Positions 20,849 through 31,115 are shown, numbered from the stretch's first letter. The stretch is DNA of 64,000 nt from Lumbricus terrestris (GCA_949752735.1 OX457050.1:44808284-44872283); one strand, 5' to 3'. The notes: a model not told the origin generated them from the letters alone. A program made the numbers and translations.

Positions 20849-21451
20849 ATGGAAGGAGACATAAAAGAGCGACTTATTGACACCCCAGAAGGTATCACTA
20901 CGGATGTACGTTCTTTAATAGACTATTACGAGTATATGTCATCGTCTTGTCCAAAGGTGCTTTGCTCTCAAGAAATATTGACAGATGTGTCTTCAAATTT
21001 TTTGAAAACAAAACAAGTAAATCTAGAACTTCCAAGATGTAAAGAAAAAATGTGTATTAATTCAGAAAGTCATAAGAAAAATGACACAATGATAGCATCT
21101 GAAAACAGAAATAGTAAGGAATGCAATCGAAAGTATCAATTCAATTTAGACACAGAAAGATATTCTTTTTTAACCCAACTTGAAGAAGATGTTATTAAAG
21201 AACTCGAGGAAGATTTCAGTAATCTTGAACCTATGCGTGCTGATTTAAACACTCTAGAATTGGAGGCCAAATGTGATAAACTTGAATTCGAAACAAATTC
21301 AATTAAAAAAGAGTTGAATGATCTTAAAACTCAATTTCAAGAATTGAATTTTTTGGTGAACATACGGGGATTTGCTAAAGAAGAAAGTAAAGCAAAAGTA
21401 ACTTTTTCTGATGTTGTAGAACATAAAACAATTGGCAGAAAGGAAGAATAA
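20849..21451 (+). CDS. Coiled-coil protein, unknown function
   Basis: The protein has 200 residues from the ATG at 20849 (MEGDIKERLID), which lies after two C triplets (ACCCCATCCCAAAT-ATG); the longer open frame reads back through the divergent gene and is not used. The first 110 residues are polar and probably unstructured. Residues 110-190 form a Leu/Glu/Lys coiled coil (EEDVIKELEEDFSNLEPM, then ELNDLKTQFQELNFL). It could be a kinetochore or tethering subunit, but no family is recognised. Confidence 0.75.
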   Translation: MEGDIKERLIDTPEGITTDVRSLIDYYEYMSSSCPKVLCSQEILTDVSSNFLKTKQVNLELPRCKEKMCINSESHKKNDTMIASENRNSKECNRKYQFNLDTERYSFLTQLEEDVIKELEEDFSNLEPMRADLNTLELEAKCDKLEFETNSIKKELNDLKTQFQELNFLVNIRGFAKEESKAKVTFSDVVEHKTIGRKEE

Positions 21452-21774
21452 AATTTATTTGACCTATAGAAATGTTTATTAAAATTATAGTTATATTAAA
21501 ACATTTTATTTAAATTTGTATTAATAAAATTATATATTTTAGTTATTCAGTTGGAAGTTAAATTTTAAGCAGTAATAAATATGCATTTATAAAATATCAT
21601 CGATAAATCTATTTAGTAACGCCATTTCAAGCAATAAGGAATATTGTAATATGCTATAACTGTTTTTTTAATACATATCATATTTTAAAAATGGATTGAA
21701 TAAATTATTTAGTGTATACAACTTTTATAATAAATAATAGGTATTCATCATTTAATATTAGATTTTTGGCTGTC

Positions 21775-21905
21775 CTACTATAAGAGATGTTCAAGGTATC
21801 AACTCTAAATCAAATTCTTTATTATTCATTGTCTATCGGAGCACACTAGACGATGCATATGATATGAAAAGTTTGTTGATTTGTGCACAAAGGAAACTGA
21901 GTGAT
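21775..21905 (+). repeat. Dispersed repeat, copy C (short)
   Basis: The stretch with GAGCACACTAGACGATGCAT and the following GAAAAGTTTGTTGAT matches copy A at about 620-675 and the reverse complement of copy D near 31230, including a shared GAGTGATTTCC tail with copy D. It lies in the 660-bp gap between two unknown genes. No intact frame is present. Confidence 0.55.
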
Positions 21906-22113
21906 TTCCAGAAATTAGTATTTTTATTATTATTCAAATCTTGAAGGTACCACGCTTTACTAACATATTGCGGCTCTAATATAGTGTCAAATTTTATATC
22001 CAACAAAGAAATCCCAGGCTTTTAAACCGTATTGTTGTCTAAATTCTTATTTTAAAAAATATCACGTTTACTTAAAAAAATTCTTCTACTAAAATAAAAA
22101 AATATTATTATGC

Positions 22114-22707
22114 ATGAGCAACAAAAATAATAAATGGTTAAATGAAAATATGTCTCTCAGAAAAATAGTAGGAGAGATAAAAGATGAAAACGAAAGATTA
22201 TTAAGGAGAATACTTCGAACTGAATATTGTAATGATCAAGGTTACGAATTATTGATTCAGGCGATCGATGAAAATATAAAAACCATTGAAATAGCACTAG
22301 GAAATTGCAGAAAAATAAAACTTCATGTTAAAAACAGATATAACGAAATTAAAATAGTAGATGCGTTTTCTATAATGGAAAAACACAAAGAAATTGATCC
22401 GAATGGTTCAAATTTGGCTTCAATAAGCAATTTTAAAAAAAATAGCATACTACAAGAAAAAAGTATATTACAAGAGAATTCTTCAACAAAAGATATGCAT
22501 TTTAGTAATAAGTCTATTTCTAATATCAATACTAAAGAAAATGATCTAAAGCAGATAGAATTTATAGAAAATGAGTATAAAGTAAATATGATATGTAAAC
22601 CGAAGGAAAGCAAAATTTCAAAAGAAGTTGGTTCAAAGAAAACGAATTTTAAAAAAAGAAAAACTTTAATATATAACATAAGTAAATATAAAAAACAATC
22701 TGCATGA
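22114..22707 (+). CDS. Unknown basic protein
   Basis: The 197-residue protein is Lys/Asn/Ile-rich. Residues 8-80 (MSLRKIVGEIKDENERLLRRIL... and IDENIKTIEIALGNCRKIK) look like a helical hairpin or coiled coil; the rest is low complexity, ending in a very basic tail (KKTNFKKRKTL). An overlapping ATG four bases upstream is closed at once by a stop, so 22114 is used. No CCC precedes it, so support is weaker than for its neighbours. NPL4 follows on the same strand 114 bp downstream. Confidence 0.6.
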   Translation: MSNKNNKWLNENMSLRKIVGEIKDENERLLRRILRTEYCNDQGYELLIQAIDENIKTIEIALGNCRKIKLHVKNRYNEIKIVDAFSIMEKHKEIDPNGSNLASISNFKKNSILQEKSILQENSSTKDMHFSNKSISNINTKENDLKQIEFIENEYKVNMICKPKESKISKEVGSKKTNFKKRKTLIYNISKYKKQSA

Positions 22708-22821
22708 ATGATATGTTAATTTTATTAATGCGCCCAAAAAACATGTGATAATTGTATTATATCGATGTATTATATAATTAAGTTTGTGAAATGGTTAATA
22801 AAGATTTAAAATATTTGCCCT

Positions 22822-24252
22822 ATGCCACAAGTGTTTGTTTTTGGGCCATGGGGAAGACTTCCAGTAAATGCAACATCTCCGGAGGATCTAGAAAAGAAAA
22901 TCAAAGAAAAGTTAAAAGTAGAGGAGTTTACAATGTACTCTGATAAAGAAAAAACAACTTGTTTAACTGAACTCACAAATAAAATGCAGGTGCATGTGAG
23001 TTGCGAGTCATTTAAAAAAGAAACGATTAAAGCAAATCTATGCAATCATTCAAAAGACAAAACATGCCATTATTGCGCAATCAATCCTATGGACATGGAG
23101 AAAGATGAAAAGAAAAACTATAAATATATTCCATACAATTATTATAAAGAAATGCTTAAGAATAAAGGAACGAATGAGCCTGAATACGATTATGTAAGAA
23201 GAATATGTAAAGACCACGGATCGAACGTTACATGCGTGAAATGCATGGATAAGGTCATAACACTTGTACCACAAATATTCAGAAGAATAGATTATGTAGA
23301 ATTTGATAATAAGCGAATTGTAGAAAACTTTATAAACCAATGGAAAGGAAGTCTAAAACAACAAGTTGGACTGTTAATAGGAAAACACACTTTAAATGAA
23401 AATTCGCAACGAGCAGTTGTAAACGCCATATGGAATATTGATGTAGAGCCGTATCCAGATGGAGTTCATATTAAAGAGATTCCTGAATGGCCATTTCCAG
23501 ATTCTTCTCTTAAAATTCTTGGAATAATTTATACAGATTTATTTGTAAAAGATAAAAAGCAATGTTCATATAAAATAAGCATGAACTATACTATTTCTGC
23601 AATGGAACTTGTATTTTTTTATGAAATAGGTCAACTACTTAAAAAATATAATCCTTTAGTAAATATTTGTGTTAGTACAGACGAAGATGGTCAAATCAGT
23701 CTAAAAAATTTTATGATATCTGATCAATTTTCTGCACTTATGAAAGCCAAAACTCTTCGTTTGTGTACTGATCCAGCTTCATTTATTAATACAGGTAGAG
23801 AAATTGTATATCTCTATAGAAATGAATATCATAAAGATGTTTCTGTAAAAGCAGACCCTCTTGTTCCGGTTGATTATTTTATTGTAACTTCCGAAGTTGG
23901 ATATTTGCATAAGCCTCTCTTCCATGATACCACAAGTTTTTCTAAATGTTCTTTAAAAAGGCTCAGTTCACATTTTCAAGGCGAATATGATTCTTTTAAC
24001 AAATATAAAAACTTCTCTTTACTTATGTGCATGTATCATCATTATGCCGGGACACCGGCGTTGTTTAAATATGTTGCAAATAATGACGAGGCTGGATTTT
24101 TTAATATTCTAACGTCGGCTGAATTTTCTTCATTTATTTGTCTTTTAGATGAGGAAAAAAGCAACCCTTGGAATTGTGCTGTATGTACTTATTTAAATAA
24201 TGCAGACGATACACAATGTGCAATATGTGCATCCCCAAAACCATCGGAATAA
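22822..24252 (+). CDS. NPL4: NPL4, Cdc48/p97 ubiquitin cofactor
   Basis: The protein has 476 residues, with the ATG in GCCCT-ATG. A UBX-like N-terminus covers about 1-75. Zinc-binding segments follow (CNHSKDKTCHYC; CKDHGSNVTCVKCMDKV), then the MPN-like core with FINQWKGSLKQQVGLLIGKH and YPDGVHIKEIPEWPFP, diagnostic of NPL4. The C-terminus carries an NZF (RanBP2-type) zinc finger, WNCAVCTYLNNADDTQCAIC. With UFD1, NPL4 recruits ubiquitin chains to Cdc48 for ER-associated and nuclear degradation. Yeast Npl4 lacks an NZF, whereas animal NPL4 has one, so its presence here is notable. Confidence 0.93.
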   Translation: MPQVFVFGPWGRLPVNATSPEDLEKKIKEKLKVEEFTMYSDKEKTTCLTELTNKMQVHVSCESFKKETIKANLCNHSKDKTCHYCAINPMDMEKDEKKNYKYIPYNYYKEMLKNKGTNEPEYDYVRRICKDHGSNVTCVKCMDKVITLVPQIFRRIDYVEFDNKRIVENFINQWKGSLKQQVGLLIGKHTLNENSQRAVVNAIWNIDVEPYPDGVHIKEIPEWPFPDSSLKILGIIYTDLFVKDKKQCSYKISMNYTISAMELVFFYEIGQLLKKYNPLVNICVSTDEDGQISLKNFMISDQFSALMKAKTLRLCTDPASFINTGREIVYLYRNEYHKDVSVKADPLVPVDYFIVTSEVGYLHKPLFHDTTSFSKCSLKRLSSHFQGEYDSFNKYKNFSLLMCMYHHYAGTPALFKYVANNDEAGFFNILTSAEFSSFICLLDEEKSNPWNCAVCTYLNNADDTQCAICASPKPSE

Positions 24253-25817
24253 AGATTTTTAGTTAAAAATAGTATTTTTAAAGAATATAAATTTATTCTA
24301 TCAATGCAAAACATTTTATGTGTTGGAAAATCCTAGACATTTTATATTTTTTAAAAATATTATTAATGTGTCGAATATCAATTGAAACATTGTCTATGGC
24401 GGCACTGGGGCATTTAATAAGTGATGAGCACAACAATGCTTTCAGTAATTTACCAAAGCACATCTTGAATAGTTTAAATATCAACGTAAGTACACATCCA
24501 TGACAGTTAAATTTAAATAAAATAAAATTTTAGTGCAACGAGCCTATTTTTAATATAACAATAGAAAGGTTATGTTAATAGCTGAAAGGAATTATAAGGC
24601 GAGTTTCTACATCAAATACAATGTTACAAACCAGTATTTTAATAATTATAAACAAAATAACATAATTTTTAACACTTCAATCTTTTTATATTTAATTTTC
24701 ATATTTAATAAATTAGTTTATATGATTTAGGTTAAAAATATTTTCACTATTAACTTGATAAAGTGCAGTATATTACTTATCTGATTTCTCATTTTTAATT
24801 GTTGGTGCATACTATAATCCAATCTAGTATAAGTATTTGGAAACTTTTTTTATTCACACGTCACGTAATAAATAATTTTAATGGTGTTTCTTAACTCCTC
24901 TTGACTTATAATAATTCCACTAAACAATTTAGATATAGAAAATCATAAATATATTGATTTTAGAAAAGTTATCATTTCCTAATATTAGGACTTCCATGCT
25001 GTACCACCAATATTGTCGGGCACAATAAGTACAGGAATTTCATATTTAATGTTTTTTCAGTAATAATAGTACATAACATTATTTTCTGCTAAAAAGTATA
25101 AAATTGACATTTAAGTTGTTTACTAATTTTAGAGTATACATGTGAAAAATCACTAAAAACTACCTATAATTGGTTGTGATGCTACATTAAAAATATTGAA
25201 AGCCCCATTTCCAAATTAATATATTAAAATCGTATACAAAAATAATTGTATACGATTAACGTTTTTAATCTGAATATTGTATATTTCAAGACATATTAAT
25301 TGCACAGCATACCCCAAATGTTAAAATACAGACATTTTAATAATACGACATACTGTTAAATACAACAAATTGAACCCTCAAACCAACTATACTTAGATAA
25401 CCTTTACATATTGAAAGTCATATTTTTGATTAATTTAACATGCATATAGTTGGGCTATAAAATAAAAAATTTTTTTCTAATTAATATTATGAAAAAAATA
25501 TTATTTAAACCCAAATTTGAAATTACTAATCAAACAAAATTTATATAAATATATGTTCTCATACTAAAAAAGTAAACTTTCGGCTTACTACAAATATTCA
25601 TTTAAAGTTGAATATCTTTTTAGTTGCTTAAGAATAGTATTGATTAAACTAGATAGTTTCTTTATCAAATGGATATACATAAATCTAAGCTTGATAATAT
25701 TTCTATATACTAAAACATATTCTTCATCTCTTAAATGTTTTTATTATAGAATCTTAATTTCATTAATACATATTATAAATTTTAATAAGTTATAGAAATT
25801 AACAGGTAACAATAATT
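24253..25817. other. 1.5-kb gap without a gene
   Basis: Only short random frames are present, none with a start signal or motif. The sole structure I see is a perfect 12-bp inverted repeat at 25229-25258. Confidence 0.5.
25229..25258. repeat. Perfect 12-bp inverted repeat
   Basis: AATCGTATACAA and TTGTATACGATT flank six bases. It could form a hairpin or bind a dimeric factor, but no gene starts nearby: the closest are the convergent 3' ends of NPL4 and P0. Confidence 0.7.
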
Positions 25818-26642
25818 TTATTCAATGGAAAATCCTGCACCAAGAGATACCTTCTTGATATCGGTCTTTGCTCTGAGCAGTTCATAAGGAACAGAGGCAG
25901 CTGTGAGTGTGTCTGTTCCAAGAGAAACGCCAGCAAGCAAAGAAATGGCTTCCTTGAATACACTTGTGATTTCATCGTCAGTAATAGAAAGAATTTCTTT
26001 GGTGTATCGTTCAGCGCCTTCAAAGATCTGAAGAATTGAAAGACCATAGCTGAATGGCTTAATATCAAGCATGATCAACATCTTCGAATCAGAAATTCCG
26101 ACCGGCGAGCCCTGCTGAACAAGAAGATGGTTCGTGACAATAAAAATCTTGTTTTTAACAATCTGAGTGTTGATTTTTATAGAAACGAAGGCATTAACTA
26201 AAGATGCACTGATTTCTGTCTGACCAGATGGCAGAATAACATCTTCGGCTGCAACATCTCCTGGTCGTGCATATGCAGTACGCCTGTATTTCTGGCAAAC
26301 TTGATAAATCTCTTTTGCGGATTCAGACTTTTCATAAAAGCAAATAATCATGTTATTTTTAAGGAAGGAAATGACATCGTTGAATTTTCCGTTGGTATTA
26401 AGTTCAGAAAGCGCCTTTTTAATTATCTTGTTTTTGGCAAAAAACAGAATTGCATCCGCAGGAAATTCTGATTTAATGTTCTTATACTGGTTGGAAACAA
26501 CCTTGTTTAAGCTTAAAATTATAAATTTGTCATATTTGGTAAAGAGCTTCTTTGCCAGTTCAAGCTGGCCAGCTTTCTTTTCTGGAAAGACTCTTGTAGG
26601 CTCCTCGCGAGTGACTGGAATTGTATCTACGGCTATTGACAT
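25818..26642 (-). CDS. Ribosomal protein uL10 (P0) lacking the acidic tail
   Basis: The product has 274 residues, with the ATG after GCCCCA. The uL10 domain is clear: KLFTKYDKFIILSLNKVVSNQYKNI and FFAKNKIIKKAL at the rRNA-binding face, then the eukaryotic insertion (RRTAYARPGDVAAEDVILPSG...) and the helical spine that docks P1-P2 dimers. P0 normally ends in an Ala/Glu-rich hinge and an SDDDMGFGLFD-type tail that binds the GTPase factors. This protein stops after SLGAGFSIE, about 40 residues early. If real, factor recruitment would rest on P1/P2 tails only. Codon use is G/C-richer than neighbouring unknown genes, as expected for high expression. Confidence 0.93.
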   Translation of the reverse strand: MSIAVDTIPVTREEPTRVFPEKKAGQLELAKKLFTKYDKFIILSLNKVVSNQYKNIKSEFPADAILFFAKNKIIKKALSELNTNGKFNDVISFLKNNMIICFYEKSESAKEIYQVCQKYRRTAYARPGDVAAEDVILPSGQTEISASLVNAFVSIKINTQIVKNKIFIVTNHLLVQQGSPVGISDSKMLIMLDIKPFSYGLSILQIFEGAERYTKEILSITDDEITSVFKEAISLLAGVSLGTDTLTAASVPYELLRAKTDIKKVSLGAGFSIE

Positions 26643-26882
26643 TGGGGCAAATTTTTATTTAAAAAATTTCTTTAAAACCAAAATTCAAAAAACATACAAT
26701 TTATTTAAAAAGTTTTAGAACACAATAATCATATCCTGCAGCTTTGTTGAATACTTTACACAAACCATTAGTATACGATTATTTTTAATAAGGTATAAAA
26801 TTAATAATATATTCAATAAAATTGATCTTTGCTAACTTATAATAGCTGATAAGCAATAAATATAAGTAAAAACATCTTAATG

Positions 26883-27878
26883 TCAATTAGGTAGAATCGT
26901 AAGCTTGATTTTCTTGTTAAATAAAGGAATACAAGTAAACCCATAAGAACACTCTATTAATGGATCTGGCACCAATTCATCTAAATCTTTGAATTGCCCT
27001 GTGGTTTTATTATGTAAAAGTAGCTGTTGAAGTATTTGAGCAAAATGCAAATTCAAAAAATTTTCAAAATTTAGTACTTGATAGTTTTCAAGAGGAAAAT
27101 GCAGATTATTTCTAGATTCATGTTCACATGCAATGCTATTTTGAATATCGGAGGGATATTCTAAAAAGAAATATGAATTGCCGGCTCTTAAATAAATTCC
27201 TTTGCTTGTGCACCACATTTGTTCAATTATAAATAAATTTGTAAAGAAAATTGACAGGTTGACATTTCTATATGCAAATGGATAGTTTTTATTGGTGTAG
27301 GCAACAACTTCATTGTCATTAACCTGCTCTACATAAAAAACAATATCAGGATGAATTGAAGCATTCGCCAAATCAATCCAAAAATTGGTTCTATCACGAG
27401 CGATTGGTGATTTATATTTCAATAAAATATCTAAGGGATTCTCCGATGAAAGAGTTTCAAGAAGAATTTCATATTCCATAGAAATATTGCTAAAACATGC
27501 CAACGCAAGTGCCTTGTTACGCTCATTATATAATATGGAAATCCCACTGCGTCTCCAAATGCGTATATATAGGCGATTCTCTAAAGTTGCAACTGTTCCT
27601 TCATCATAGAAAAAGATTTTATCTAGAATTGGGAACAATCTACCTCTAGACTGCTTAAAAGATTTTAGTGAGGTACCATTAACAGTTAATTTTAATTCAG
27701 ATGTAAATGGAAGTAATTTACCGTTATCAATCAAGATTTCATCTGATAAATCTCCATAGTTTCGCCTATCCATGTTTTTATTTAAATGCCATCTTGCCAT
27801 CAGAATGGTTATTGTGGATAATATGAATAAGCATTGAAAAGATAGCATATGCTGAAATGTTCTTTTCAATGTCTTCAT
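26883..27878 (-). CDS. Unknown protein with N-terminal membrane anchor
   Basis: The 331-residue product has an ATG in CCCCTT-ATG. A hydrophobic segment near residues 11-28 (MLSFQCLFILSTITILMA), preceded by basic residues, predicts a signal anchor, leaving about 300 residues in the ER lumen or outside the cell. These have several N-x-[ST] sites (for example NGTS, NLS, NKTT) and scattered Cys. The rest is beta-rich with no motif I recognise. It may be a secretory-pathway or surface protein, but this is inference from topology only. Confidence 0.75.
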   Translation of the reverse strand: MKTLKRTFQHMLSFQCLFILSTITILMARWHLNKNMDRRNYGDLSDEILIDNGKLLPFTSELKLTVNGTSLKSFKQSRGRLFPILDKIFFYDEGTVATLENRLYIRIWRRSGISILYNERNKALALACFSNISMEYEILLETLSSENPLDILLKYKSPIARDRTNFWIDLANASIHPDIVFYVEQVNDNEVVAYTNKNYPFAYRNVNLSIFFTNLFIIEQMWCTSKGIYLRAGNSYFFLEYPSDIQNSIACEHESRNNLHFPLENYQVLNFENFLNLHFAQILQQLLLHNKTTGQFKDLDELVPDPLIECSYGFTCIPLFNKKIKLTILPN

Positions 27879-28425
27879 AAGGGGTAATTATGTTTATTCC
27901 ACATTTTACAATAAATCTTGGAAATTCTAAAAAGTACAAAGTAGCACAATTTGTTTTAGAGTTTCTCTGAATTCAATAAATCTTGGTGTTGGTAAAATAG
28001 ATTTAATATGATCAAATTCTTCAGAAATCTGATTGTTATATCAAATAATATATAAATTAATGTGATATTATCTCAACAATAACTTTTTCAAAAAATGTTG
28101 AATTAAATTTAGTATTAACAAAAAAAGATCTTAATTTCTAAAAAACATATGAATATTAAATAATATATAAATTAATATGTATTCTGATGTTTATAAGTTT
28201 GATTGATCAATTCATTGTATTATAATCGGTATTGAATATATAAAATATATTAATTGGGCTTTACTATGGCACAATTTAATTAGATAAAACATATTAAGAG
28301 AACGCCTGAGATTATACTTTTTATATAAACTAACAATACTCATAGCATTGATAAATTATAATCAGATTTTATGTTATTTATGCTTTGATCAAAATATTAT
28401 AACTCAATGAAATATTTTCTATCCC

Positions 28426-28704
28426 ATGTCTACGGCTGATGAATTTGAAAATAATGATGATAAAATCATAATTGGAATTAGAAATTCACAAGGAGAAGTC
28501 AAAAAAATAACAGTAAGGAAAGCAACAACCATTCAAAAGATTCTACGATCCTATTGCAAAAATAAGATGGTTGATCCAAAGGCATATCGTCTTATGAGTG
28601 ATGGGAGGTTTCTTAAAGAAGAGGCAACAGTAGAAAAATGCCAATTAGAAGAGGGATCCATAGTAGAGATCATGACAGCACAAACAGGAGGATTCTTAAT
28701 ATGA
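28426..28704 (+). CDS. SMT3: SUMO (SMT3)
   Basis: The protein has 92 residues, with the ATG in ATCCC-ATG. A short acidic N-terminal tail is followed by one ubiquitin-like fold whose sequence follows SUMO: YCKNKMVDPKAYRLMSDGRFL and LEEGSIVEIMTAQTGG. The protein ends GGFLI, so an Ulp-type protease must remove three residues to expose the diglycine. SUMO is conjugated to lysines by AOS1-UBA2 and UBC9; a likely AOS1 is at 6965 in this window. No obvious psiKxE site for self-chain formation lies in the short tail. Confidence 0.93.
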   Translation: MSTADEFENNDDKIIIGIRNSQGEVKKITVRKATTIQKILRSYCKNKMVDPKAYRLMSDGRFLKEEATVEKCQLEEGSIVEIMTAQTGGFLI

Positions 28705-28882
28705 ATGATTTAATGAAAATTTTTTATTTTGTTTATAAAACTTGTTAGTTGCTAAATTAATGTAAACATGTATTTAGTACTGCTGAAGAAATAATTAGTT
28801 GTGTATACATGAATATCATAAATAATAATATTATTATTTGTATACAAATTAAATAAATTCTCCAAAGCACATTTTCAAATAA

Positions 28883-29182
28883 TTTATTTAATTTTTACAA
28901 ATATTTAACTTTTACAAATATTTAACTTTTACAAATATTTAACTTTTACAAATATTTAATTTTTACAAATATTTAACTTTTACAAATATTTAACTTTTAC
29001 AAATTTATTCAACTTTTACAAATTTATTTAACTTTTACAAATTTATTTAACTTTTACAAATATTTAACTTTTACAAATATTTAACTTTTACAAATTTATT
29101 CAACTTTTACAAATTTATTTAACTTTTACAAATTTATTTAACTTTTACAAATATTTAACTTTTACAAATATTTAACTTTTAC
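28883..29182. repeat. Tandem minisatellite of 17/19-bp units
   Basis: About 17 head-to-tail copies of ACAAATATTTAACTTTT (17 bp) are interspersed in blocks with a 19-bp form, ACAAATTTATTTAACTTTT. The array ends 35 bp before the start codon of the Arp-like gene, so it occupies the whole upstream region. Higher-order blocks repeat (17-mers, then 19-mers, then 17-mers, then 19-mers). Confidence 0.95.
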
Positions 29183-29217
29183 AGGTGATGATTTAGAGAA
29201 ATATTTTTGGATCCCTC

Positions 29218-30189
29218 ATGGAAGATAGAAACAAGCATGCTAAGCTATTATATATTCCAAAAAACAATTTTATTACATATCCACAGCTTACAATTCCCAA
29301 TAAAAACATCTCATCATACTTTGATAAAGGTGATGTATCATATTTTGTTAAAAAGATAGATTCTTTTCCTGCATATTCATTTCCTCCTCTTATAATGCTT
29401 TTTTATAAAGATGTATTATTTATGGAATATAAGCAAAAATATATAGAAATAGAATGCATAAGAGACATGATAAGAGGTAGCCATTCAATTCTTAAAACGC
29501 TTTATGGTATGGAAATTGAGCCTTGTAATATGTTTATACAACTAATATTTTATGATGAACTAGATAGGAATCATATTATAGATTTTATAGATCTCTTTCT
29601 TAGATATATTGGTTTTAGAGGAATTATGTTGCTTCCTATGTCTTTTTGTATTGCTATAAAAGAAGCTACTCCATCTGCAATCATAAAATATAATAACGGA
29701 TTGCATTGTTTTATAGAAGATTATACAATGGTAGATGCATATAATGCAAATTCGACTGAAGAAGCACATATTATTGTAGATAATGAAGACTACGCAGAAG
29801 AATATTCTCGAATGAGACGAATGAACAGATCATTAAAATATATTTGCAACGCCTGCGATTTTAGAGAAGAGTCTGAAACTAAAATTATGCTGCACCTCGC
29901 AACAGAAAGGAACGGGAAACAATGTACAGAAGGATTTTTCTGTTATGACGAAAGTGATAGCGAGAATCTTATTAAAAACAGACTTCGATTTCTTAATCTT
30001 CATAAAAAGACCAAGGTACCACAGTTAATTGAGAGAACACTCGAGAATAACGATTTTGTTACTGAATGTTGCTTAGGGGGATCTTTTTTCAAAGAGCTTG
30101 AAATTTCTAAAGAAATGTGGCTTACAGATAAAGAATGGGAAATAGGAAGAATACGTTTATTGAAAGAGAAAATCCTATTTTATCTTTAA
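29218..30189 (+). CDS. Divergent actin-related protein (Arp8-like)
   Basis: The product has 323 residues, with the ATG in CCCTC-ATG. Residues 130-170 (LFLRYIGFRGIMLLPMSFCIAIKEA) match the actin-fold segment that in Arp8 reads as a GF..xLLxxSxxAxxGAG pattern, and the C-terminus LGGSFFKELEISKEMWLTDKEW matches the actin/Arp GGS-x-x-x-x-x-x-x-x-x-M-W-[IL] end, closest to Arp8. The phosphate-binding loops of actin are not recognisable, so ATP binding is doubtful. Residues about 210-238 hold CNACDFREES...MLHLATERNGKQC, a possible zinc-binding insertion. Arp8 belongs to the INO80 remodeler. The Arp assignment is from C-terminal motifs only. Confidence 0.55.
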   Translation: MEDRNKHAKLLYIPKNNFITYPQLTIPNKNISSYFDKGDVSYFVKKIDSFPAYSFPPLIMLFYKDVLFMEYKQKYIEIECIRDMIRGSHSILKTLYGMEIEPCNMFIQLIFYDELDRNHIIDFIDLFLRYIGFRGIMLLPMSFCIAIKEATPSAIIKYNNGLHCFIEDYTMVDAYNANSTEEAHIIVDNEDYAEEYSRMRRMNRSLKYICNACDFREESETKIMLHLATERNGKQCTEGFFCYDESDSENLIKNRLRFLNLHKKTKVPQLIERTLENNDFVTECCLGGSFFKELEISKEMWLTDKEWEIGRIRLLKEKILFYL

Positions 30190-30332
30190 AAATTAGCTTT
30201 CCACTCAATAAATTGAGTTGAATACAAATAGTTTGTGCAAAATAAATGGTATTCTTATTACAATATTGATATTTCCAATAAATACTGTTGTATTAAAAGA
30301 ATTAAATCCAACTATTTATATAATTTAAATTA

Positions 30333-31115
30333 TTAATTATTTTTACGCAATTTGAGTGCTAGCTCGTATGGTGCTTTAATTGGTTTGCTGTTTTTGTACT
30401 CATCGGTTTTAATAACATCTTCGAAGGTATAATCCGGGTCTGTTCCATATCCGCATGATTCACATTCAACAAAATTATCTTTACATTTTGTAAAATCAAT
30501 TTCTTCATCGTTCGTATTATACAATTCAAAACATATTAAAAAGCACTCTCGAGAATTACCTTTGCTTGCCCTAGGCTTAGTAAGAATTACTTTTCTAAAA
30601 AACCTTTTAAAATGTCTAACCAAAATTCCTGTATACTCTCCTCTGAATACTTTACTTACAAAAGAAAATTTGCATTTTCTATTCCAAAGAGATTTGCAAA
30701 TATCAAGACCGGCAATTAATAAATCAAACTGCATAAACTGATCCAATTCATGAAAACCTGTTACGTCTGGTGCACCATCACATATAACAAGATCTATTGA
30801 TTTGGAAATGCTATTGATTTGTTCAAGAACTTTTTTGGATGTTATATCGCCTTTGCTTAATGTAACCTTATCATCAATATTTTCCATGTCTTGCAAATCA
30901 ATAGAAATGATATTTTCTACCCAAACAAAGTTTCTTACTATGCACTGTGACCATGATCCTGGTGCTGCACAAAGATCAACAACATTCTTAACATCATCAA
31001 ATATTTTATACTTTTCTTGAATATCCAATAGTTTATATACACTTCTTGCTCTATATCCTTCGTTTTTAGCCATGTAATAGTAATGATCTCTTTTGTCCTT
31101 AGAATTTATGGACAT
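30333..31115 (-). CDS. TRM7: Trm7/FTSJ1-type tRNA 2'-O-methyltransferase
   Basis: The protein has 260 residues from the ATG at 31115 in TTTTTTGCCC-ATG. The longer frame adds 37 residues that come from the neighbouring dispersed repeat, and I reject it. The N-terminus SKDKRDHYYYMAKNEGYRARSVYKLL and the SAM motif VVDLCAAPGSW (about 45-55) are the RrmJ/FtsJ signature; DGAPDVTG follows. Trm7 methylates the ribose at positions 32 and 34 of the tRNA anticodon loop with Trm732 and Trm734. A CxxC-like pair (CESCGYGTD) near the C-terminus is unusual but short. Confidence 0.93.
   Translation of the reverse strand: MSINSKDKRDHYYYMAKNEGYRARSVYKLLDIQEKYKIFDDVKNVVDLCAAPGSWSQCIVRNFVWVENIISIDLQDMENIDDKVTLSKGDITSKKVLEQINSISKSIDLVICDGAPDVTGFHELDQFMQFDLLIAGLDICKSLWNRKCKFSFVSKVFRGEYTGILVRHFKRFFRKVILTKPRASKGNSRECFLICFELYNTNDEEIDFTKCKDNFVECESCGYGTDPDYTFEDVIKTDEYKNSKPIKAPYELALKLRKNN

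Noticed and set aside
28883..29182. CRISPR array
   Set aside because: Units are contiguous, AT-rich and without unique spacers, and the genome is eukaryotic.
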